The position numbers and the translations under genes were made by a program. The notes beneath the pieces are model-generated. The model was not told the DNA's origin and did no database searches. It saw nothing but the letters and a program-made list of their open reading frames with translations. Below, one piece after another: positions 46,960 through 59,230 of a stretch of DNA of 64,000 bases; position 1 is the first letter of the stretch, and each line of letters starts with the position of its first letter. This DNA comes from Absidia repens (lineage: Eukaryota > Mucoromycota > Mucoromycetes > Mucorales > Cunninghamellaceae): the NCBI GenBank assembly GCA_002105175.1, contig MCGE01000001.1:2046001-2110000 (forward strand), written 5' to 3'.

Positions 46960-48275
46960 AACACTAATCTACAATGGAGATGGTGGATGTGAAAAAAGGA
47001 CTATGTAGCAGGTATGGAAGCGACTAATGGTAAAAATAAAAGACATATTTGATTCAGAAGTAAACATAAACTATGATAACTAAACTAAACTGGTCGAATA
47101 GTAATGCTATGGTACATATTCAATTGTGAGGCAGTTAGGGGGTGTGTGTAGGATGCGTGGATGTTTTATTGTAGAATAAACATAGCGTCAGATAAGCTAA
47201 TCCAATTAAAGAGGGTAAGCTATCCTACGGTAGGCGAGATACTATTTTGCACAGCAGTAGGAATGTTAAATAAAACCAAATTGCTCCATCTTCTCTGCGA
47301 AGACATCAAGAGAAGGGAACAATCATTCTGTCAATGTTGAACGGTGGTGGATATTGTCATGATGAGCGAATCTCCATGTTGATGTTGTTGTATGAAGATT
47401 GACTGTTGTAAAAAATGTTGGGTTCCCATTTTTCTGCCCACCTAAAAAGATTAATCCTTTTTCAAATCCCGACCACGTGAAATTATTTACTCCTATTTTT
47501 TTTTTCATTTTTCTTTTCTTTCATTTTTTTCTTCACGATTGTGGACCCTATGGGGCTATGATAGACTTGGATTAGTGTTAGGACTAGTTTCGAGACGTTT
47601 CCAGATCAGGGATTGCAAGATGCATGGGGAAACCCTTTCATTTTGGTTTCAGGATTTTGGACAACCATTAATTGACTTCGCGAAGTCTCCATTAGCTTAG
47701 TTTGTCCATAGTTTGTATATACATCTGAATAAAATAAGTCTCTCTTCACACCCTTCAATGAAAATTGTATTTTAGGTATCTTTACTGTCTTGAAAAAGAG
47801 CATCCTTTCAGTCATCGTCTTTTTATAATGGTGTTATGATTCATTAAAAGATATTCCTTTAATCTGTCTCATGAGTCGTCCAATAGATCCTTTCAATGAA
47901 TCCCTTTTTGCCATGAACCTCTCCTCGTTAGTTTTAGTATCTACTAATATCTTTTAATAAAATATGCATTTCTCTTGAAGATACTCTGGCCTATAAAATA
48001 GTCATATCACTGGATTTATAGCTATTTTGCGAGTATTCTCCCAAAGATTTGCTCTATAATTCACCCACTTTGACTATTTACAATCAAATGTAGCTAGATC
48101 GACTGTAAAAACTAATCTAGATCGTACAGTGCATGTAACTGCCGATATATGGAACTTTCCCCTGACACCCAGTTATCAATTTTTTGCATGTGTGAGAACG
48201 TTTTAAATTGAATATAGATAATTGAAACAATTACGTTTTATTTAACGTTCTTGTTGAACTGCATCATAGACATAT
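46960..48275 (+). repeat. Dispersed fold-back repeat, copy G (most complete)
   Basis: The inverted left arm spans about 47030-47260 (AAAGACATATTTGATTCAG, then AGAATAAACATAGCG and GATAAGCTAATCCAATTAAA). The core has CCATGTTGATGTTGTTGTATG near 47370 and CACGTG at 47474-47479. A T-rich tract follows, with the conserved block at about 47560-47690 (GATGCATGGGGAAACCCTTTC) and right arm CTGAATAAAATAAGTC near 47725. The tail ends at about 48270 with TTAACGTTCTTGTTGAACTG. Left-arm motifs match copy A (9410-9480) and, in reverse, copy H (58990-59215). No open reading frame is conserved. Confidence 0.78.
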
Positions 48276-48355
48276 TGTATGGTCAGTAGGAAGTAATAAT
48301 TCTGATTGGTTGGATGCCAAGAGCTATATCATATGACATAATGATGGATGAAATA

Positions 48356-48453
48356 CAACACACACAAACACACACACACACACACACAGACAGACGCACA
48401 GATACAAACATAAGCGCACACGCATACAGGCACATACACACGCGCGCGCAAAT
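48356..48453. repeat. CA-rich microsatellite
   Basis: (CA)n with interruptions (CAGACAGACG, CGCGCGCG) just right of repeat copy G. The frame that reads through it (HTQTHTHTHTD) is a product of the repeat, not a gene. Confidence 0.85.
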
Positions 48454-48714
48454 ATCATATATTGCATTTGAAGTCGTGCTATATAAAATGGTTGGAGATT
48501 TTTAATTTTTTATTGATAAATATTGAAGAAACTATGTTACATACAGATTAAGAATATAGAAAAGAGTATAAATGGGAGAGATACTAATAACTAGAAGAAG
48601 GAAAATAAAGAGGAAGGGATAGAATAAGGTAATACTATAAAAAAAAAAAATCAATATATAGAGAGAGAGGGTAAAGTATAATCTATGATAATGAGATGGA
48701 GCCATGCATTATCC

Positions 48715-50555
48715 TCAAGTCCGAGAATCTCTTTGGTCCAATGCCCGCTTCTTTGCCAGAGGATGATCCGCCGGCGTCAAGAGCTCAAAGGAGCACAATA
48801 GATCTTCATTAACCGTCATAAGGGCACCAAAGTTGTCGAATTCCCCACAATATGCCGGTGCCGAGAAGACAGTGACAAGCGTTCGATCATTGAAGAATTC
48901 ATACCCATCCTCCACGACCATATGAGCACGGCATACCAGATCCAGATCAAACTTGGCCAGAAATTCATTGATCACCTTCTTCCCAAAACAATACGACACC
49001 CCACGTTCATTATCTTCCCATACATCCACCGAGTCTGAAGGGTCCGCCCATAGCAAATCGTTAAGTAAGCCGAAATCCGGTACATCGGTTGGTCGTTGTA
49101 TGCGCCGAATATCGTCCAAGGAGTGCAACGAAGGACTAAATGCATTAAACAAAGAAGCATGAATATGATGATGGCGGATGGCTCTAAAAAAAACAGTTGC
49201 AGTTTTGTTTTACCTTAAACCGCCGTGTACACAGAAGATTTTACCAGCCACCAAACTTGCAATTGGCATTGTGTTAAAGACATCCACAAAAGATTTCCAG
49301 ACCTTCACACTGCATCGTCGTTTGCATTCATCGTAAAATCCATAAACTATGTATATATATATAAAAAAAGTCAGCCAAATCATGTCACTGGTGTTCTCAG
49401 GGAAAGAGGGGGAGGGAGCTGTTGTTTCATCGTAATTACCTCGAGTTACCGACCCTATTTGATAAAAAATAAAAAAAAGTTAGTACGAAATTTTTTATTC
49501 TAAAGACACTTGTCAGAGGCGAAGAAGATCAATGGAAATAAAGACTTACCGCTTTCATGATTGCCACGAAGTAAGAAGAAGTTTTCCCGCCACTTGATCT
49601 TGAAGCATAATAGCAGTAAAAAGTTTTCCAAACTTTGTTTACCACGATCCACATAATCACCCAAAAAAAGATAGTTACTCGAAGGAGGAAAGCCACCCAT
49701 TTCAAACAATCGTATCAAATCTGTATATTGACCATGTGTATCACCCACTATTTTGACAGGAGGAGATAATTCCAAGAGTGACTATATAATTAAAAAAGGC
49801 AACCCACCCAGCATCAAGTTAGTATGTCATCATCATCATTTATCACTAACACAGACCGAGACAGACGCTTTTTTGTGTGTATATATATATATATAATCGA
49901 TATGTCATCATCATCCAACCCCACTTACCGGTTGACTCAAAAATATTTCCATGGCGGCACGGCAAATGGTGTTGACTTCGGCAGCCTTGAGACATAGCTG
50001 TTTTGGCACCTTGGATCCATAAGCCACGTCTAGGAGCCGTTGGATATAATCGTCGAGTTGAGCCGGCGAGACATATGAGGTATTCATACTATTCATAGAA
50101 TTGACAGTAAGTTGGTTGATCGAGTTGACAGTAAGCTGATTGTTATTGCTATAGCCATTCAGTGTGTTGTTGTTGTCTTCCATATTTTGCTGCACGTCTT
50201 GATGAGGAGGCCAAAAGTCGGACTGAGCCAAGAGTTTGTGTTGTTGAGGATGTTCGACTTTGCCTTGGAAGGGATCTTGCCGTTGCACTGTATCTTGCGT
50301 TTCGTCATGTTCCTCCTTGCCTTTGATCGGATAGTCGGGATTCAGCTGGGCTAGTGTGGTCATGTTGTTTCCTTTCTGTTGCTGTTGCTGGCGATGTTGC
50401 GATGTCAGAAGGATGGAGCTGACCGATTGAGTAGTGTTTGTGCTGTATTCATTGTCGGGTAATTCCAACCGAGGTGGTGGTGGTAGACTTTGACTTTTAT
50501 TGTTGTTGTTTCGTTTGCTTTTCCCGATTTTCTTCTTAGAAGCTGTATTACCCAT
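48715..50555 (-). CDS. Ppz-type serine/threonine protein phosphatase
   Basis: PP1-related phosphatase of the fungal-specific PPZ group, linked in yeast to salt tolerance, potassium homeostasis and cell integrity. Five exons (50555-49929, 49781-49550, 49454-49440, 49346-49214, 49135-48715) encode 475 aa. MGNTASKKK is a good N-myristoylation start, as in Ppz1. A disordered Gln/Asn-rich region of about 160 aa precedes the catalytic domain: [38 protein letters not shown] and [11 protein letters not shown]. The metal and catalytic residues are present. Differences from classic PP1 are NHES for NHEC and PAYC for PNYC. The third exon is only 15 nt (residues GSVTR). A Zds-like gene lies 275 bp upstream on the same strand. 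Confidence 0.9.
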
Positions 50556-50771
50556 CTATCCAAAAGTGTAAAGTAATAAACAAGACAAAATAGGGAATGT
50601 GGAAGAAGGGGGAAATGGGTAGTGATAAAATAATGGAAAACAGAGAAGGAAAAGAAAAAGGTGAAAGAAAATAAAATAGAATAAAAAAAAAAGACAGCGG
50701 AGTTTCAGGTTCTTCTTGATGGAAGCAATCATGGTAAAAAAATAAAATAAAAAAAAAACCAGTTTTTTTTA

Positions 50772-50812
50772 TTGCCATTTACAAATATAATATAATATAA
50801 TATAATATAATA
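50772..50812. repeat. ATATA pentanucleotide repeat
   Basis: Tandem AATAT units (about seven) lying between the Ppz-like and Zds-like genes, close to the 3' end of the latter. Confidence 0.8.
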
Positions 50813-50829
50813 ACAATGTAAAAATAAAA

Positions 50830-52852
50830 CTATAAACTACTGTAAGAAGACGTATGATGGGGGATTTGCTTGCCAAAGTATGTATTTTTGATGGGCTTGT
50901 ATTTGTCTTTCTTGTTCTTCAGAGCCAATGGAGATGCAGGTCTTGCAGTGAGAGTGGTATTCACAATATCCTTCAAGTCCTTGTCAGTTCCTTTCGAAGG
51001 TCGCTTTAATGGTACATGTACTGGATGAGACATAGGTGAGGTTGGCTTCTCCAGTTGTATGTTTTCTGGTTCAGGTGTACAAGATGATGATAACAATGAT
51101 GCTGGGTTGTTGGTGGTATAATGATGATGGACAGTTGAATTGGTATCATGGTCCAATTGTTGGTGTTGTATTTTCTGAGGAGGCGTATTGATAATAGAGA
51201 GGTACCAGAACATAAAATTGGAGATGATGACTTGTTCTCGTAATGGCCGACGAGGATTCGCTAATTTCATGTGAGATAATCTGTAGATACCCCTTTCCAT
51301 ATGAAGTGGCAAGCGTTGTTCATCTTCGGTACGGTCGGTAGTCACTTGATGTTTCTTTGATGAATTCTTTCCATGTACAAAAAAGCTGGAGTAACGCCGT
51401 CGAGAATGATCATTGGCAAGTTTTTCAGGTTTAGAAGCAGTTGAAGGGGATGAAGAACGTGATAATTTGCGTGAGAGGTAAGATATCAAGTTCAGGGATG
51501 ACGAGCGTGATATGGATGGCGAAGGAGTTGAAGGAGTTGGTGATGATGATGGGATAGCTGCCGAATATGTCTGGGATGAGAATGATGATAATGTTGCTGC
51601 TGGTTTCGGTTTTGTTGAGCTGTTGAGCGATGCATCGTCTACTACACGGTGTTTGCCAAAAAGTCCACGGATCCAAGAAGGACTTTTTCTATTATCACTT
51701 GGTGTCCACGACAAACGGTCTGATACAGATCTTCGTAGTTGATCTCGTTTCTTTTTTGGTGTTGGCACAGATGTTGTTGCTGTTTTGGGTGTTGATGTTT
51801 GTTGCGTAAATACATGAGTTTCGGCGGTATGCATGCGATGAAGAAATTGTTGGGAGGAATTTGTTTCGATCACATTACCAAGATCCACCCATTCATTGAT
51901 ACTGGTAGGTTGGTCATAAAGCTGAATACCATTTGAGGATAAGACTGTCAATTCATCGTCGCCTATGTTATTGTTGTTGTTGTCGTTATCTGTGAAGTTG
52001 TTGTTGTCAGATGGTTTTCTTGCAGTTGCATGCGTAACAGATGCTGCCCGACGGGAGATATGCTGACCACGTGAGGAGAGTGCTTTGCGTCGTAAGAGTG
52101 CTGATTTTTCTTGCCTTGCCAAGACAGGTGAAGCATCCAAAGGATTGCTATGGCGGTGAAGTTCTTTGTTGTAAGTGTCATCTAATATCCATGATACATA
52201 AAAAAGCAGTAAAAGTGAAAGTTAATCAAAGTGCATAATAATCCATATATTTCATTCTGATATTTTGCATGCTGATCTTTACCTGGTAAATTGACATCAT
52301 TAGTGGTAATAGTGTCGATAGGACCAATTGGGTTCATAGAACTTGCGGGTAAATCATTGTCATCCATATCCAAGTTGATGTAATTATCGTTGTCATCGTC
52401 ATCTTCATGGTCATTATCATTATCATCATCGTCGTCGTCATCGTCTTCTTCTTCTTCTTCTTCGCTAGAGATGTATGTTGCCGATAATGTCGACCTTTGT
52501 CTTCTGATAGGATTCTTGCTATATGGGGATGTTCCACCGTGAGTTTTGATCCATTCCAGAAATTCGTTTGGTGCAATTTGAGGATGCTTGGCGGCTGGAA
52601 CCCTGTTAAAAAAATAACAAAAGTACAATTAGTTATGATAGTCAAAAATATTTAGGTCAAGTGTAGTTCTTACCATATCATATTGGAGGCATCCGTATGA
52701 CTAAGGTCGCCTTTTACTGTGTTTTCCCAAAGTGCTTGGTTTGTTGCTTGTGCTACAATTTTGTCATGACGAGAAAGAGACTTCTTGTTATCCACTTGAT
52801 TGGCTTCAGTAACTTGTTGGTAATTAGGTAGGGTATGTATCTGTGAGGTCAT
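50830..52852 (-). CDS. Zds1/Zds2-like regulator
   Basis: Three exons (52852-52674, 52602-52283, 52181-50830) give 616 aa from the first in-frame ATG. The frame stays open upstream into a possible acceptor near 52892, so a further 5' exon may exist and the start is uncertain. The N-terminal region has WVPAAKHPQIAPNEFLEWI followed by RRQRSTLS, then a long Asp/Glu run. The C-terminal part contains MERGIYRLSHMKLANPRR and REQVIISNFMFWYLSII, which I recognise as the Zds C-terminal domain. Yeast Zds1/Zds2 bind PP2A-Cdc55 and act in mitotic exit and polarity. The rest is Ser/Pro-rich and disordered. The match to Zds_C is by memory of the motif, so moderately sure. Confidence 0.75.
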
Positions 52853-52899
52853 GTATTGAGAGCAGTATAATAGATTCAATGATGATCTAAAAAGCGAGG

Positions 52900-54057
52900 T
52901 AGGGTTGATGAGAATATAAGAGAAGTAAATAAACGTTAAGGGTAATAAAAAGAAAAGGCAAAAGGAAGATATCTATATATATATATGTATGTATATATAT
53001 ATATATATAGCGTATATTATATATACAAGAGAAAAGAAAAAAAAAACAAAAAAAAAAAAAAGCAAAAAACGAATAACGAAAGGTTCTTATCGGTCAAAAA
53101 AAAAGGGGAAATTTGTTCGGAGTTTGCCGCTGAAGGATACCCTCTCAATATAATATTATTATAAGCCATACCCAGACAAGTTAAATATATGGTTTATTAT
53201 AATGTATTGCGACTTTTATTTTTTTGATAAAGAAAAATAGGTAGGTTAAATGAACATTTATCAATGATAATGGTACTGATAATAAAATGCTGGTAAAAGA
53301 ACCTCCATGAATCTTAACGTAAAAAGGTTAGGCGTCAAAACAAAAAAGGCTTGTTTTATTATTATCAGCAATTTTTTTTTTTTTTTTTTGCATTGACCTC
53401 TCACAAGGTTTTTATTACGTTTGGTTTCATCAAAACGAGCGATTTTCATTCTTGATTAGCGAAATAAAAACAAATGCGTATATATAGAGCTTGCTGGAGT
53501 AGGATGCTCAGCTGTTTTAAACTTTTTTTTTTTGCGATTATAACCACCTAATTTTCTCCCTTTTATCGGATGACTGAGCTGTCCTTGCCGAGGTTTCTCA
53601 CCACCATTTCGTCGGAACTTAACTCCGCTGCTTTTGAGCTTGAGCATGTGTGGTATGTTTCATGGTTTTAGGTTGGGTGATCTCCAAGCATGCTCCTCTT
53701 TATTTTTACTCACTGTATCATAAGTCTTTTTTCTTTCTGAGTTGACTGTTTGAGAAATATCATCGTATTTGTTATAGTTCATCTTTTAATCTCCCAGCAT
53801 GCTCCTCTTTATTTTTACTCACAGTATCATAAATCTTTTTTCTTTCTGAGTTGACTGTTTGAGAAATACCATCGTATTTGTTATGGTTAATCATTTAATC
53901 TTTAACTAAGCACCCACTGACCATGGATATAATAACTAATATCTCGTATTCTTTTTGATATGCCAACGCTACACTTGGTATGACATATTCAAGGTCCGCG
54001 CGTGTCCTTTTTTTTTTTTTTTTTTTTATAAATTTTTTTATACCTTCGCACATAATC
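52900..54057. other. Intergenic, low-complexity, with 109-bp tandem duplication
   Basis: Contains TATATATATATGTATG stretches at about 52976-53026, several A/T runs and the tandem duplication listed separately. It separates the Zds-like gene (-) from the TFIIIC subunit gene (+), so it must contain both promoters. No gene is recognised. Confidence 0.45.
53681..53898. repeat. Two-copy tandem duplication, 109-bp unit
   Basis: Copy 1 (53681-53789) and copy 2 (53790-53898) share GCATGCTCCTCTTTATTTTT, TTTTTTCTTTCTGAGTTGAC and GTTTGAGAAATA. They differ at only a few positions (CTCACTGTATCATAAGT against CTCACAGTATCATAAAT). It lies just upstream of the TFIIIC subunit gene, so it may duplicate part of its promoter. 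Confidence 0.9.
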
Positions 54058-56229
54058 ATGGTGAAAGAAGAAATCAAAGAGGAAATACCTATTCCTGGCG
54101 TAGAGTATTCTATCAACGGTATATTCAGACATCATACTTACGAACATCCTTTGATCAACGATGCCGCTGTTTATCCTCAACTACATGCCACTATGAGCGA
54201 CTGGGATCGAACTTCACCACAAGACGCTTCACCTTATGTTCCTGCGCAACAAGAACAAGAACCTATCAAGGTCGATCTCGGTATTTCTCCTATCACAACA
54301 GTCTCTTTATCAGCATTCAACTCTATCAACTTGGGTAAGCATAACCTGCCAAGCAGCAAAGAATCCAGCCACGGTTTATGAATACTGATCTTTTTCTTTT
54401 TTCAAGGTAAACACTTCCAGTATAAACGAGCTCATCTATTCAACACAGGCGGTGCTATTTGTGGTTTGGACTTTGCACCAAAAACAACAACGCTTGATAG
54501 TCAACCAAATATACACTACTTGGCTACTGGAGGATATAAGGAACCCAACGTACTTCATAGCTTTGAAACACCCCGACAAGGGTACCAGAATTGTATACAA
54601 CTTTGGAAATGCGATCTGGCAACTTCTACACCCAACGATCAAGTGATGGATCCTGTACTAGATCTTGTCTTCCTGCACGATTATGGTCATGTCAGAGATT
54701 TGAAATGGTGTCCCTATGGTGCTTATGAAGAAACAGTGCCTGAAGGATTGGACGGCGATATTCTTCCCAAACTTGGTATCTTGTCTGGTTGTTTTGGTGA
54801 TGGTACCGTGCGTAGTATGGTTGTTCCTCACCCCAATGCACTGCGTGCGCAACTGGGGTTGACTGATGATCATCATGAAACTATCTACTGTAAGTATTTA
54901 TTCCTAAAATGCTTCTTATCATGATATTCATTTGTACTCTTTGTTCCCTTTATTCTCTCCTAGTAAAAATCAAACAAGCAAGGTGTGTGTTTGCGTTACC
55001 CAATGCATCGGCGACAACAATAGCTTATGGTGGACACAAGAAACTTGCTATTGGATATTCGTCAGGTAATAATCGTCTTCCTCCCCCCAAAAAAAGAGAA
55101 ACGTACCTATTTTTAATACGTGAGATGACTTGATCGACAATGTTTGTTGCTCCATTTTTTTTTTTTTTTTTTTTTTTTTTTGTATGGATCATTTAGGAAA
55201 TATCTCTCTCTGGAACATGACAAAAGCTTTGGAAAATGATCAACAAGAAAATGCAAGGGATATACGACGGTCTACACGATTTATGATATTCAATGTGATA
55301 ATTCATGATGCAGGCGTCCAAGCCATTGCGTGGCATGGCATGAATGATCCAGTGAATATTGCGTCAGGTGGTAATGATGGAAAGCTCACTTGTTTGGATA
55401 GTCGGGATCCATATATACCAATGAATCTTATAAGGACAAGATGTAAATCAAAGCATGGGAACAAAAAAACAACCGATTGACTATCACTCACTCTTTCATT
55501 CTTTTTTACATAAATCTAGCTATTCAACCGTGTGTTGTGTGGCCTGGACACAGACACAAGATATTATATGCAGACGCCGATTTGATGCTAAAGGACCTTG
55601 AAACTCAAGACTGCAAGGATTTCAAAAGTGGAAGCAACTTTGCCGCATGTTCCGGTTTTACGCTCTCAATGGCAGCTAGTGAACAGCACTCTTACATCGT
55701 TTTTGGATCATCAGCTGGATATGTTAGAACATTTAATACCCTTGCCAAGAAAGTCAAGGCAAAGGTAATTAAAAAAAAAGGAAACAATCAACGTTATACT
55801 ACTGTGTCTCATTCTATTATTTATAGGCACGAATACAAAACGTAATATTTAGACTTATCTATCATGAAGATACGAAAGTCTATCGATATGTGGATGGACT
55901 ACAACCTGAGGTAAGCCAATACTGATATTTGTATGACACATCAAGGTTAAATTTTCTTATATGGGGTTGTATGTGTGTTCAGAGCATAGATACTGCAAAG
56001 GCCATGCCCTCATTGAATAGAGTACTCCATCATAATATGTCTATCAGCAAGGTATGGAAAAGAGCAGCTAGAAATGAATGGTATGAACTATGACATTAAT
56101 CTTCTCTATGTATGATGTATATAGGTTTGTTGGAATCCTAACAGCTTGACTTCGGCATGGATAGCATCTGCAGGCCCAAATGGTCTTTGTCGATTGGACT
56201 TTGTAGGCGCGGGGAAGGATTGGGATTAG
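54058..56229 (+). CDS. TFIIIC WD40 subunit (Sfc6/Tfc6/GTF3C2 type)
   Basis: Subunit of RNA polymerase III factor TFIIIC, which binds the B box of tRNA genes. Eight exons (54058-54334, 54407-54889, 54964-55065, 55197-55442, 55520-55764, 55827-55910, 55983-56051, 56125-56229) give 536 aa. The WD-repeat body shows family-typical segments: NCIQLWKCD, DYGHVRDLKWCPYGAYEE, LGILSGCFGDGTVR, LAIGYSSGNISLWNM, GVQAIAWHGMND and the final VCWNPN...WIASAGPNGLCRLDFV. The N-terminal 90 aa are acidic and Pro-rich. All introns keep phase. Start MVKEEIKEEIPIPGV follows a TTATACCTTCGCACATAATC leader. The tRNA-Ile gene in this window is an example of its target class. Confidence 0.92.
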
Positions 56230-56724
56230 TTTTATATATGTATAATCAATTTACTTAGTACAGTATATATTTTTCAAATAAAGGACAAGCTTTTTTTTTT
56301 TCACTATCATTTTATTGAAGATGATGTATATCTGGTGGGGTTTATACATTGTGCCTTTATTTTTATATTTTTATTTTTTTTGTTAGTCTGGCCTTCAAAC
56401 GCCGTATAAAAATCCTGCAATTTAGATTGGTCCAGTTTTAAACGACTCCTCTCTTTTTTTTAGAAACACTTATGTCTCACAGTTTGTAAATGTAGGGAAG
56501 ATGGGGATAATGGTTGAATGAGTCTACTGGCATATATGTGAGGATAGTTAGCATAGCACCATTATGGAATAGTTCTAGTTGTACGCTTTTCGACCATTTT
56601 AGTAGGTGTTTGTGGTTTTGCGCTTCAACGGGGTTTGAATTAATAACATAAAAATTCTTCAGCACTTTTTGGGACTTTCTCTTTCTCTTCCACTCCTTTA
56701 TTTTTTCTATTTTGAAGGCATACC

Positions 56725-57238
56725 ATGAACCCCGCAAGTCCATTAGTCACATTCACCCCGAACCATGAAAACAAAAAACGCAAAAGCAACATGGTAAGTT
56801 GCATTCAAAGGAAGGATCGACCGATGTTTTAATATATTTATATATTTTCCTCATTCTTCACTTTTGTTTATGCAAAAACAGGAAGACAGCTTTATGGCGT
56901 TACCTTCGAAAAGAATCAACACTGGATACGATTCACCGGATTCGATGACAATGATCGAAGACGACGCGACGATGAACCAAGTACATCCTTTTCCAGAGGC
57001 TGTAACTACAACAACAGCCACCGCCATAAATATCCCTTCCATACCCGTCGACAATCGCGCCAGTAATATGGATTATCACCTATCTCTCAATGCTACCACT
57101 CCTGCGTATGCTCCTTGTGACACATCTTATGGTATGTCAGAATCTCACCCGCGGCCATCCACTCCACCTTTTAGCATGACTCTGGCTCATTACAATGAAG
57201 CTTCTGGTGGCTACACCTCTTCTCATATTGGATTTTAG
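56725..57238 (+). CDS. Small nuclear-type protein, unknown function
   Basis: Two exons (56725-56793 and 56882-57238) give 141 aa. The first exon encodes MNPASPLVTFTPNHENKKRKSNM and ends at ATG|GTAAGT. The second continues EDSFMALPSKRINTGYDSPDS... after an ACAG acceptor. KKRK and PSKR suggest nuclear import, and DSPDSMTMIEDD is an acidic Ser-rich patch that could be phosphorylated. The remainder is Thr/Ala/Pro-rich. I do not recognise the family. The upstream exon extends the frame to a good ATG, which makes the two-exon model better than a start inside the second exon. Confidence 0.6.
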
Positions 57239-58079
57239 ATTAGATTTATCTTTTTTGTATATAGTTTCACCCACTCCCTTTTTTCTTCACTCCACCCCCC
57301 CTTTTTTTGATGATTTATTTATTATTTATATCAGACTTCACATCCCCCCTCCCTTTTATTTTATTTTTATTTTTCTATTAACTATCCCTCCCTTATCAAT
57401 CCTGTGTTTTTACAAAATAAAAAAATAAAGAAATTGAATTTTTTTAATACAATGTTTGCTTATTGAACCACTCCTTAAATTCTTACACAATTGTCTTCAA
57501 ATTTATTTGACTTCCGATTTTTTTTTTTTTTTAATATGTGATTATGACGTAGCGTAACCTTGGTTCACGTTAGTCTTACCAAAAACTTTCTTTAACTGAA
57601 GTTTGATTCAGACTTACCACTATCGTTCCGCTCAACCTCTCTCAACCCATATTTTTGAACTTTTTTTAAAACATCAACGGATGGTTTAATCCCCGACCAA
57701 GAGGCTAGAATCATATTTTCCGGGAAATGCCTCGGGACACGGATTCCAAAAAAAAAGAGAGGGTTCGACGGGATTCACACGTCATAGCGAAGATTTTTTA
57801 ATGCACTTTAATGAGCAATGCTTTGACCTACCCATTTCCTTATTTATGTGTGTGAACAGAAAAAAAATAACGGTACAGGTATTGATGCCTTCTCCTATCT
57901 CACACCTTGCGGGGGCATCCCCTTTGAAACTCAATTGGCGTTTCTATTTTATTTTTTATACCATACCCAATGAAAATAATGAACTGGAGATACAAGACAC
58001 AGTAATTCATAGCCTGGGAGAAGGAATGTAGGTGTTTGATATGAAATACACAAAGAGGGCACAGCAATGATTTTAAACA
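57239..58079. other. Intergenic, no gene seen
   Basis: CT-rich 3' region of the small gene (about 57280-57400), ending with AATAAAAAAATAAAG near 57416. An AT-rich spacer follows up to repeat copy H. The frame at 57801-58031 shows no recognisable features. Confidence 0.4.
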
Positions 58080-59230
58080 TTTATATAATGGGGCAGAAGA
58101 TGAATAATAAAAAGGGTGCATTTTATTGAAGCATAGTGGTAGATACTAAAACCAAGGTAGAAAAGCTCATTGTAATAAAAGATATAAGGGAAGGATCTAG
58201 GAAGGGTCTATTGGAGGAGCATGACGGAGACTATTCGCGGGGGATCTGAAGAATAGTCAACACTAATCTAAAGTTACAATTGTAAAGCAGGAACTACAAA
58301 GTATGAGAAAGACCAAAGGGATCTCTGTAAATGTAGTTCAACATCGGTCAATACTCATCAAAGAGAATGATCGTGGTGAAACAGTGATCCACTGCACACA
58401 AGACATGAGGAAGACTAGCAGAACATTTTTCATTAAAGCAGATAAAAAAAAGAGAGACATATTTTATTCAGATATATGTATACAAATTATGGACAAACTA
58501 ATACTATTAGACCTAAACACTATACTAAGCTAATGAAGGCTCCAAAAGCCAACTAATGGTGGTTCTGAATCCTAGATCCAAAATGAAAGAGTTTCCCCAT
58601 GCATGTTGTAATCCCTGTTCTGAAAACGCTTCTGAACTAGTCCTGACACTAATATATGGCCACCAGAACCCCATAGGAGTCGCAACTGTGAAGGGGAAAA
58701 AAAAGAAAGGAAAGTGAAAGAGAAGAAGAATGGCGCACGGGGCAAAAATAAAAATCCACGTGGTCGGCATTTGAAACGTGTTTGGTTTTACCAGAGGCGA
58801 TTTTTTTTTCCGTGGACTCAAAAAAGGAAGGCCAACTTTTTTTTGGGCAGCAATCAATACCATACAACATCATCGGCATGTTGGGTCTCTTCTCTTGACA
58901 GTAACTATCACCATTCAACATGAACAACATGGCTGTTCTTTCTTTTGATGTCCTTGCAGACAACATGGAACGATGCGGCCTAGTTTATCCGCTTCTTCTT
59001 CGCGTAGAATAGTTTGTCACTCACCGTAGGATACCGTAGCTTACCTTCTTTGATTGCACTAGCTTATCTGACGGACTGCACGTTTATTTGACAGCAATAT
59101 ATTTCATTATATACTTCTATCATATTCTCCTCACATTTATATATTTGTCATATTATTGTTAATAGATCAGTTTACTTTAGTTGCCATTTTCATATTAACA
59201 CCTGAATAAAGTCTGTCTTGTTTATTTGCT
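58080..59230 (-). repeat. Dispersed fold-back repeat, copy H (near full length, inverted)
   Basis: Reverse-orientation copy. The tail starts near 58110 (TGCATTTTATTGAAGCATAG). The right-arm motif ACATATTTTATTCAG is at about 58458-58472. The inverted conserved block is at about 58540-58650 (GAGTTTCCCCATGCATG). CACGTG lies at 58757-58762. The other arm runs outward to about 59220 (GAATAGTTTGTCAC, GATTGCACTAGCTTATCTGACG, CTGAATAAAGTCTGTC). Arms on both sides of the core again point outward. Open frames on either strand are not conserved as protein. Confidence 0.76.

Noticed and set aside
48346..48453. Possible CRISPR-like or coding repeat (HTQTHTHTHTD)
   Set aside because: It is a CA dinucleotide microsatellite with no spacer structure, in a eukaryotic genome.
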